From: Myxococcaceae bacterium | GTDB taxonomy: Bacteria; Myxococcota; Myxococcia; Myxococcales; Myxococcaceae | Length of the DNA stretch: 35,860 bases | Assembly (NCBI GenBank): GCA_022842905.1 | Contig: JALHOS010000026.1 | Location: forward strand, 1 to 35,860 | Reading direction: 5' to 3' | Shown: positions 30,110-35,860 of the stretch, in pieces | Layout: every line of letters begins with the position of its first letter | Numbering within the stretch: position 1 is the first letter of the stretch | The notes under the pieces: generated by a model | Databases searched by the model: none | Told to the model about the DNA's origin: nothing | Seen by the model: only the letters and a program-made list of their open reading frames with translations | Made by a program: the position numbers and the translations under genes

Positions 30110-30949
30110 ATGCACGGACTGCGCTCCCTCATCTTCACCGTCGACGAGCTGGCCAAGGCCAAGGCCTTCTACGCCGCGTTCTTGAGCAAGCCGCCGTACT
30201 TCGACGAGCCCTTCTACGTCGGCTTCGACGTCGACGGCTTCGAGCTGGGGCTGCGGCCCGCCGACGACGTGCACCGGCCTGGGGTGGGCGGGGCGTGCAC
30301 GTACGTGCACGTGGCCGACGTGGACGCGGCGCTGGCGCGGCTCTTGGAACTGGGCGCGCGCCCACATGAGCCTGCGGCGGACTACGGCGAAGGCCTGCGC
30401 CTGGGCGCGGTGGTGGACCCGTTCGGGAACGTGCTCGGCGTCATTTCCAACCTCCACTTCACGCCGCGCCTGACCCACGTGACGACGGAGGCCAACCTGT
30501 CGCCGCGGCGGCTGCAGAAGGTCGTCACCGTCGCCGCGCCACGCGCCGAAGTCTGGCGGCGCTTCACGACGAGCGCCGGCGTGGCCACCTGGCTGTCACC
30601 GAAGACGAAGATCGAGCTGACGGTCGGCGGGCCCTGGGAAGTGTATTTCCTGGACGAGCAGCCGCTGGGGAGCCGCGGGAGCGAGCTGTGCAGGGTGTTG
30701 TCCTTTCTTCCCGAGCGAATGCTGAGCTTCACGTGGAACGCGCCGCCGCACCTGGCCACGACTCGGCACGCGCACACCTGGATCGTCGTCGAGCTGGTGG
30801 ACTCGCCGCAGGGGACCGTGGTGACGCTCACGCAGCTCGGCTGGCCGGTCGACGGGCTGGAGCGGGAGCCAGCGTGGGAAGCGACGTTCCAGTACTTCGA
30901 CCGCGCCTGGGGCAAGGCCCTCGAAGCGCTGGTCGCGGCCGTCGGGTGA
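30110..30949 (+). CDS. VOC (glyoxalase-like) / SRPBCC (AHSA1-like) fusion protein
   Basis: The 279-residue protein fuses two small domains. Residues about 1-115 are a vicinal-oxygen-chelate fold (LRSLIFTVDELAKAKAFYAAFL, FELGLRPADD, YVHVADVDAALARLLELGARP, VVDPFGNVLGVI). Residues about 130-275 are a START/AHSA1-like hydrophobic-pocket domain (KVVTVAAPRAEVWRRFTTSAGVATWL, GGPWEVYFL, RMLSFTWNAPP, GTVVTLTQLGWP). VOC proteins bind metal or small aromatic compounds; SRPBCC domains bind hydrophobic ligands. Function is unknown, perhaps antibiotic or toxin binding. It starts 8 bp after the MscS stop, probably in one operon, with ATG 30110 as start. It is convergent with the giant surface gene. Confidence 0.88.
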   Translation: MHGLRSLIFTVDELAKAKAFYAAFLSKPPYFDEPFYVGFDVDGFELGLRPADDVHRPGVGGACTYVHVADVDAALARLLELGARPHEPAADYGEGLRLGAVVDPFGNVLGVISNLHFTPRLTHVTTEANLSPRRLQKVVTVAAPRAEVWRRFTTSAGVATWLSPKTKIELTVGGPWEVYFLDEQPLGSRGSELCRVLSFLPERMLSFTWNAPPHLATTRHAHTWIVVELVDSPQGTVVTLTQLGWPVDGLEREPAWEATFQYFDRAWGKALEALVAAVG

Positions 30950-30979
30950 GTCTGCCGGCGACGCCTCCAAAGGACGTCG

Positions 30980-33900
30980 TCAGCCGCCGCGCCCGCCGTT
31001 GAGCGAATGCAGCACGAGCCCTCCGGCGCCGACGCCGAGCACGCGCGTCACCGAGCCGACGGACGCCGGGGTGCAGGACACCAGCGACGGAATGGAGCTG
31101 GCCTGGTTGGTGGGGAAGGCCGTCCACGTCGCGCCGTCGTCGGTCGACCGGTAGACCATGTCTCCGCTGGCCGCCAAGAAGGTGGTCCCGCCGAGGTGCT
31201 CGATGGTGCTGATGGTGTCGGTGATCACCCGTGTCCAGCTCGTGCCGTCGTTCGTCGACCGGTAGATGCCGTAGAGCACCAGGTTCGACTCCACCGCGGC
31301 GAGCAGCACGTTCGGCGTGCCCACCACCCGGCGAATGTTGATGTTGAGCGGCAAGCTCGGCGCCGTCGCGCTCGTGAAGTCCAGCGGCGTCGTCGTCACG
31401 AGCATGGTGCTGGTGTCCTTGTCGATTCGGTAGGCGACGCCACCGAACCCACCGACGATGGTGCGCTCCAGCGTGCCTTCGGTGAACAGCGCGACCGCGG
31501 TGAACGTGGTGGTGTCCACCGGCGAGAAGACGTGCGGCGTCCAGCTCGTGCCGTTCCAGAAGTTCGCCGTTCCGTTCGAGCCCACCGCGACGCAGCGTGA
31601 GCTCGTGGTGCAGCGAATCGACTGGAACCCGTTCACCGTGTTCGAAGTCTGCTGGGTGAACGTGGGGTTGGACACGTTCGCGTTCGTCGACCGGAAGATG
31701 CGGCCCTGGCCCCCCGACGCGCTGCCCACGACGAACAGGTCCGTCGTCGTCGGCATGGCGGCGTCGGTCATGCCGTTGAACGGAGCCGTCTGCGGCGTCC
31801 ACAGCGGGTTGAGGGTGTCCGGAGAACGGAACAGGCCGCTGGACGACAGCGCATAGGCCGCGCCGCAGGTCCGTGGCGTGGCGACGCTCGTCAAGTTCTC
31901 GAGGACGGCGGTGGCGATCGTCGCGTACGTGCCGGCGCCTGCGCTCGCGTAGAACACGTTGCCACTCGCGCCGACGACGGCGGTCTGGTTACCGGCCAAC
32001 CCCACGCCGGAGGTGAACGAGTAGAAGAGCCCGGTCTGAATCGACGGCCCGGTGGGCAGCGGGTCCGACGTGAGGGTCGTCCCCGTCAGCCGCCACAACG
32101 TCGCCGTCGAGCCGGTGCCCGCCGCGACACGCACGACGGTGCTCGACTCGCTGTTGAGCGCGGTCACCGCCGTGTTCAGCGAGGGCGAGGTCGACAAGGG
32201 CGCGAAGCTCGCGCCGGAGTCGGTGGAGATCAGCAAGGACGTGGTCCCCGTCCACGAGCCGCTGACGCCCAGCAGGAACGTCGTGGTCCCCGGCAGCGCC
32301 GTGGCTCGAGAGAAGTGCGTGCTCGAGCTCGTGTAGCCCGTCGGCGCCGTCACCGCGGCCCAGGTCGCGCCCCAGTCCGTCGACCGCAGAATCGTCCCGG
32401 CGTTGCCTCCGACGAGCAGCACGCCGTTGCAGGCAGCGGCGCCGCAGGCCGCCACCGTGTTGAGCTGCTGCGTCGTGCCAGAAGTGACCGACGTGAAGGA
32501 CAGCGGAATCAGGGAACCCGTGCCCGCGGGCCGGACCGAACGAACGATGAGCCCGCTCGCGCCCACGGCAACGCGGTAGCTGTTCGCTGCGTCGGCCCCT
32601 GCGTACGCCACGCCGTTGAGCGTGCGGCCCAGCGGGTCGTTGTACGTCGCGCGGCGGAACTCCGTGCCGTTCGTCGTGTGAGCAATGTGGGCGTTCTGGC
32701 CCACGGCGATGAGGAAGGAGGGGTCGCTCGACAGGCCGTTGATGGTGCCGTCGGTCAGCGGGTCGACTCGGATGAAGTCGAGGACCGGGGGGAGCACGCT
32801 GCGCCACATGTTGCCGTTCTCACCGCCATAGAAGAGCGAGGTGTTCGAACCCGGACCGCGGGACGCCGCGTTGAAGCGGCCGGTCGTCGGCAGACGGAAC
32901 GTCTGTTGGTACGGGTAGTGCGGTGTCCCGCTGGTCTGGGGCGCCTGGCCTTCGAGGCCCACGCCGTCCACCGACGCCAGGACGACGTAGTGGGTCAGCT
33001 CGTTCGCGAGCGTCAGCGTGTGGCTCGTGACGGTGCCGGGGAGCGGAATGAGCGGGTGGTACGGCCCGCCGGGCGTCGTCGAAGTCCACAGCCGGTATTC
33101 GGCGACGCCGGTGCCGTTGGGCCCGTCGCTCGACGGAGCCCACGAGAGCGTCAGCGTGCGGTGCCCGGCCACCACCGACGTGAGGATCGGCGCCGAAGGA
33201 GGCACCGTGTCGAACAGGATCAAGTCCGAGCCCGCAGCGCCCGACACGTTCTGCGCTCCGTCGCGCAGGTACACCAGGACGATGCGGCTGCCCTGGCTGG
33301 GAAGCGTGACGTCGAGCGGGCTCGCGAACGGCACGAAGCAGGGGTCGTTCGCGAGCGGCGGCGCGCTGACGGGATCGCCCAGGCGGGCGTGCCGCACGCA
33401 GAGCGCGGCGATGCCGGACGTGGTGGGCGTCGGCGTGACGGACTCGGCCGGGGTGATGGTGACGCTCACCACCGCGTCCGGCGTCGACGCGGCCCCACCT
33501 TCGATGAGCACCGTTGGTGCGGCGGGCGCCGTGCGGTCGAGCAGCACCTGCGCCGTCAGCGTGTTGCTCTCTCGGCCCGCCGCGTCGAAGAGCCGCGCCG
33601 TCAGGGTGCGCAGGCCGTCCGCAGCGCCAGCGAGCGGAACGCTGCCCAGCGCGGTGGCGAACGGCGTGAAGGTGGTGACGACGGCGCCGTCGTTGGTGAC
33701 GCGCGTGCCGGCCAGCCCGGAGCCCAGGTCGCTGCCTGCCACCGTACCGCCGCTGACGGCCAGCACGTTGGTGAACGGCGGCGCGGTGAAGCTGGTGAGG
33801 ATCGGATCCGCCGTGTCCACGCTGATGCCGTCGGTCTGCACCGCCGACATGTTCCCCGCGTTGTCGATGACGCGAATGAACGCGGTCTTCGTCCCGTCGG

Positions 33901-35860
33901 GGCCGGGGAAGGTGACGCTGGGGGTGGTGCTGTAGGGGCCGCAGTTGGTCGGCGGGTTCGTCGCGCCCACGCAGACCTGGGCGAGCCCGCTCAAGTCCGC
34001 CGCGACGACGTTGTCGAAGGTGACGGTGAGCGACTGGCTGTACGCCGCCCCGCTGGCCAAGGCGACGCTCGTGAACAGCGGGGCCGTGGTGTCCAGGGTG
34101 ATGTCGTCGAAGGCCGGGCTCACCGAGCGGTTGCCGACCGCGTCGCGGTACCAGACCCACACGCGCTTGAGCTGGTCGCCGTTGGGGAACAGGTGACCCG
34201 TGACGCTCAGCGGCTGGAAGCAGGGGCTGTTCGCCGACGGGGTCACGGGTTGGCCCGACGTGTTCTGCGACAGCGCGCAGGCGTGGGTGACGCCCGTGCC
34301 CGCGCCGTCGTCGTGGGTGAAGGTCAGCACCAGCTGCGGGTCGTTCGTGTAGAGGTTCGTCCCGTTGGCCTGCACCGCGCCGGTCAGCGGTGGCGTCGTG
34401 TCCAAGATGATGGTGTCGGTGACGATGAACTCGCGCATGGCGTCGTCACGGACGCGCATGGCGACGGTGCGCGTGCCGTCGGGGCCGGTCAGTGTCCACG
34501 AGCGGTTGCCGCTCCCGCCGGTCGACTGGCAGTCCTGAACCAGGAAGACGAGGGAGTTCGAGAAGCAGACCTCGGTCACCGTGGCTCCGCCGCTCGAGCT
34601 CGCCGTGTAGTCGAGCGTGACGAGCGTGTTCCCGGTCGCGTTCGCGCCGGCGTTGATGGTGAGCGTGCCGGACACCGCGCCGCCGACGACGGTGAAGGCG
34701 GTGGTGGCGCCGGCGAACGGCGCCCAGGCGCTCGGCAGGCCGGCTGCGTCCTTCGCGCGCGCCTGCCACTTGTAGGCACCGACGGCGAGCGACGGCAGGG
34801 GCACCGAGACGGCGCCTTCAGGCTGCAGCGTGCTCTGGTGCGTGGCGACGTTGGTGAAGGGCGAAGCGACGAGCTGGACTTCGACCTCGAGGCTCACCGA
34901 GGTGTTCTCCGGGTCGTCGAGGTCGGCGCGCAGCGTCGGGCTGCTCGTGAGCACGGCGCCGGCGTCGAGCGGCGAGCCGCCGGCGTTCACCATGCGCAGG
35001 CCCGAAAGCGAAGGGGCCGCGTTCGGCGGCGGCGAGACGGTGAGGAGGAAGCTGCGCGCCGCGGTGGCCATCAGCGCGTCTCGCGCGGTGACGCTCACCG
35101 TGACCGACTCGGCGATTGACGTGCCGGGGCTCAGCGTCAGCGTGCTCCCGGTGAGAGTCGCGTAGGCGGGCAGGCTCGTCCCGAGGAAGGTGATGGCGTC
35201 GCCGTCTGGGTCCGTTGCCACCAGGCTCACCTGCCGCGTCGTGCCCGCGGTCATCGTCACGTCCGAGAGCGCGTCGAAGCTCGGCGGTCGGTTCGTGTTC
35301 GAGACGATGAGCACGAAGGAAGACGGGACCGGGGCGTTGACGCCGTCCGAGACCGTCCAGGCCACCGAGTACATGCCGCTGTCGGTGAAGCCCGGGGCGA
35401 TGGTGAGCGTCGCGCCGACGCGCGTGACGAACGCCGGGGCGCTGGTCAGGGCGAAGGTCAGCATCGTGGAGTCGGGATCGGTCGCGCTCAGCGTGACGTT
35501 TGTCGTCGCGCCTTCGGCGACGGTGGTCATAGAGACTTGGTTGGGGACCGGCGGTTGATTCGCGGAGCCGCCCGCGCCGGCAGAGCCGCCCGCGCCCGCC
35601 GAGCCACCAGCACCAGCCGAGCCTCCAGCACCAGCCGAGCCTCCAGCACCAGCCGAGCCTCCAGCACCAGCCGAGCCTCCAGCACCAGCCGAGCCTCCCG
35701 CACCAGCCGAGCCTCCCGCACCAGCCGAGCCACCTGCGCCAGCCGAGCCTCCCGCACCAGCCGAGCCTCCCGCACCAGCCGAGCCACCTGCGCCGGCAGA
35801 GCCACCTGCACCGGCAGAGCCACCCGCACCGGCAGAGCCTCCAGCACCAGCCGAGCCACC
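30980..35860 (-). CDS. Giant surface protein: Gly/Ala/Ser linker, Ig-like domains, FN3, BNR/YCF48-like propeller (partial)
   Basis: The frame is open to the right edge, giving 1626 residues without the N-terminus or signal. Residues 1-98 are (AGAGGS)n. Two cadherin/Ig-like domains follow at about 111-278 (VTLSATDPDSTMLTF, TRQVSLVATDPDGDAITF), then a domain to about 390. Next are five Ig-like repeats ending in DTTPP, DTTAP, DTADP, DRTAP and DTVPP. One fibronectin type III domain lies at about 885-985 (TLTLSWAPSSDG, VLASVDG). The last 620 residues form a propeller of BNR/YCF48-like blades (RSTDWGATW, STDSGASF, RSTNDGTSW, RSTDDGATW). It ends LHSLNGGRGG. It is an extracellular or cell-surface binding protein. 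The reading start at ATG 35530 seen in isolation is internal because the frame continues upstream. Confidence 0.9.
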   Translation of the reverse strand, partial: GGSAGAGGSAGAGGSAGAGGSAGAGGSAGAGGSAGAGGSAGAGGSAGAGGSAGAGGSAGAGGSAGAGGSAGAGGSAGAGGSAGAGGSAGAGGSAGAGGSANQPPVPNQVSMTTVAEGATTNVTLSATDPDSTMLTFALTSAPAFVTRVGATLTIAPGFTDSGMYSVAWTVSDGVNAPVPSSFVLIVSNTNRPPSFDALSDVTMTAGTTRQVSLVATDPDGDAITFLGTSLPAYATLTGSTLTLSPGTSIAESVTVSVTARDALMATAARSFLLTVSPPPNAAPSLSGLRMVNAGGSPLDAGAVLTSSPTLRADLDDPENTSVSLEVEVQLVASPFTNVATHQSTLQPEGAVSVPLPSLAVGAYKWQARAKDAAGLPSAWAPFAGATTAFTVVGGAVSGTLTINAGANATGNTLVTLDYTASSSGGATVTEVCFSNSLVFLVQDCQSTGGSGNRSWTLTGPDGTRTVAMRVRDDAMREFIVTDTIILDTTPPLTGAVQANGTNLYTNDPQLVLTFTHDDGAGTGVTHACALSQNTSGQPVTPSANSPCFQPLSVTGHLFPNGDQLKRVWVWYRDAVGNRSVSPAFDDITLDTTAPLFTSVALASGAAYSQSLTVTFDNVVAADLSGLAQVCVGATNPPTNCGPYSTTPSVTFPGPDGTKTAFIRVIDNAGNMSAVQTDGISVDTADPILTSFTAPPFTNVLAVSGGTVAGSDLGSGLAGTRVTNDGAVVTTFTPFATALGSVPLAGAADGLRTLTARLFDAAGRESNTLTAQVLLDRTAPAAPTVLIEGGAASTPDAVVSVTITPAESVTPTPTTSGIAALCVRHARLGDPVSAPPLANDPCFVPFASPLDVTLPSQGSRIVLVYLRDGAQNVSGAAGSDLILFDTVPPSAPILTSVVAGHRTLTLSWAPSSDGPNGTGVAEYRLWTSTTPGGPYHPLIPLPGTVTSHTLTLANELTHYVVLASVDGVGLEGQAPQTSGTPHYPYQQTFRLPTTGRFNAASRGPGSNTSLFYGGENGNMWRSVLPPVLDFIRVDPLTDGTINGLSSDPSFLIAVGQNAHIAHTTNGTEFRRATYNDPLGRTLNGVAYAGADAANSYRVAVGASGLIVRSVRPAGTGSLIPLSFTSVTSGTTQQLNTVAACGAAACNGVLLVGGNAGTILRSTDWGATWAAVTAPTGYTSSSTHFSRATALPGTTTFLLGVSGSWTGTTSLLISTDSGASFAPLSTSPSLNTAVTALNSESSTVVRVAAGTGSTATLWRLTGTTLTSDPLPTGPSIQTGLFYSFTSGVGLAGNQTAVVGASGNVFYASAGAGTYATIATAVLENLTSVATPRTCGAAYALSSSGLFRSPDTLNPLWTPQTAPFNGMTDAAMPTTTDLFVVGSASGGQGRIFRSTNANVSNPTFTQQTSNTVNGFQSIRCTTSSRCVAVGSNGTANFWNGTSWTPHVFSPVDTTTFTAVALFTEGTLERTIVGGFGGVAYRIDKDTSTMLVTTTPLDFTSATAPSLPLNINIRRVVGTPNVLLAAVESNLVLYGIYRSTNDGTSWTRVITDTISTIEHLGGTTFLAASGDMVYRSTDDGATWTAFPTNQASSIPSLVSCTPASVGSVTRVLGVGAGGLVLHSLNGGRGG
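35565..35860 (-). repeat. 18-bp minisatellite encoding AGAGGS (16 units, continues off the edge)
   Basis: Sixteen full 18-bp units run from 35565 to 35852, plus 8 bp of the next. The plus-strand consensus is GAGCCTCCAGCACCAGCC; four consecutive units are identical, others differ at one to four positions. Every unit keeps the coding frame and encodes Ala-Gly-Ala-Gly-Gly-Ser, a flexible linker. Length may vary between strains. Confidence 0.95.

Noticed and set aside
35527-35859. Minus-strand ARLVLEARLV-type repeat protein
   Set aside because: It is another frame of the minisatellite; the AGAGGS frame continues into the giant surface protein.
35565-35860. CRISPR-like array at the right edge
   Set aside because: Units are contiguous 18-bp tandem repeats without spacers and keep one reading frame, so it is a coding minisatellite.

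Overview
The DNA is very GC-rich, with strong third-position G/C bias, frequent GTG starts and few obvious Shine-Dalgarno sites. The gene content points to a myxobacterium (Myxococcota): an MglA-type small GTPase, a Hanks-type Ser/Thr kinase with a C-terminal membrane anchor, a PocR-type sensor kinase, a PilZ-like N-terminal fragment, and very large Cys/Gly-rich, Ig-like and propeller-containing surface proteins. This assignment is an inference from gene content; no rRNA or marker gene is present. I see no tRNA, rRNA, CRISPR array, insertion sequence or phage gene.

Layout from left to right. (1) 1-2136, minus strand: an incomplete PilZ-like protein running off the left edge, preceded by selO (protein AMPylase). 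(2) 2256-7439, plus strand: a Coa1-like membrane protein, then nifJ (pyruvate:ferredoxin/flavodoxin oxidoreductase) tightly followed by a dihydroorotate-dehydrogenase-like protein. (3) 7518-12026: a 1.5-kresidue lipoprotein with Ig-like domains and about 11 Kelch-like repeats, whose start is unclear. (4) 12036-14227, minus: an MglA-like GTPase translationally coupled (GTGA overlap) to a PocR-domain histidine kinase, divergent from a GNAT acetyltransferase. (5) 14965-18079, minus: a methyltransferase-like protein, a Ser/Thr kinase and a LysR regulator. The LysR gene diverges from a tyrosine-catabolism operon (hmgA-hppD, ATGA overlap) across a short gap with a perfect T-N11-A palindrome.

(6) 20375-24168: two DUF1801-type proteins, a secreted DNA/RNA non-specific endonuclease lipoprotein and a MocR (GntR-aminotransferase) regulator. 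(7) 24311-28428, plus: an HExxH metalloprotease with a low-complexity N-terminus, a flavin-binding/GNAT fusion protein preceded by an array of ACTGGAC-type half-sites, a small TPR protein and an overlapping membrane acyltransferase. (8) 28560-30949, plus: an MscS channel fused to a cyclic-nucleotide-binding domain, and a VOC-SRPBCC fusion. (9) 30980-35860, minus: the C-terminal 1626 residues of a giant surface protein (Gly/Ala/Ser minisatellite linker, Ig-like domains, FN3, YCF48/BNR-like propeller) that runs off the right edge.

Most of the window is ordinary metabolism and signalling. The parts most worth a second look are the GTPase-kinase pair, the metalloprotease, the MocR/flavoprotein-GNAT locus with its half-site array, the unresolved start of the Kelch lipoprotein, and the two giant surface proteins.
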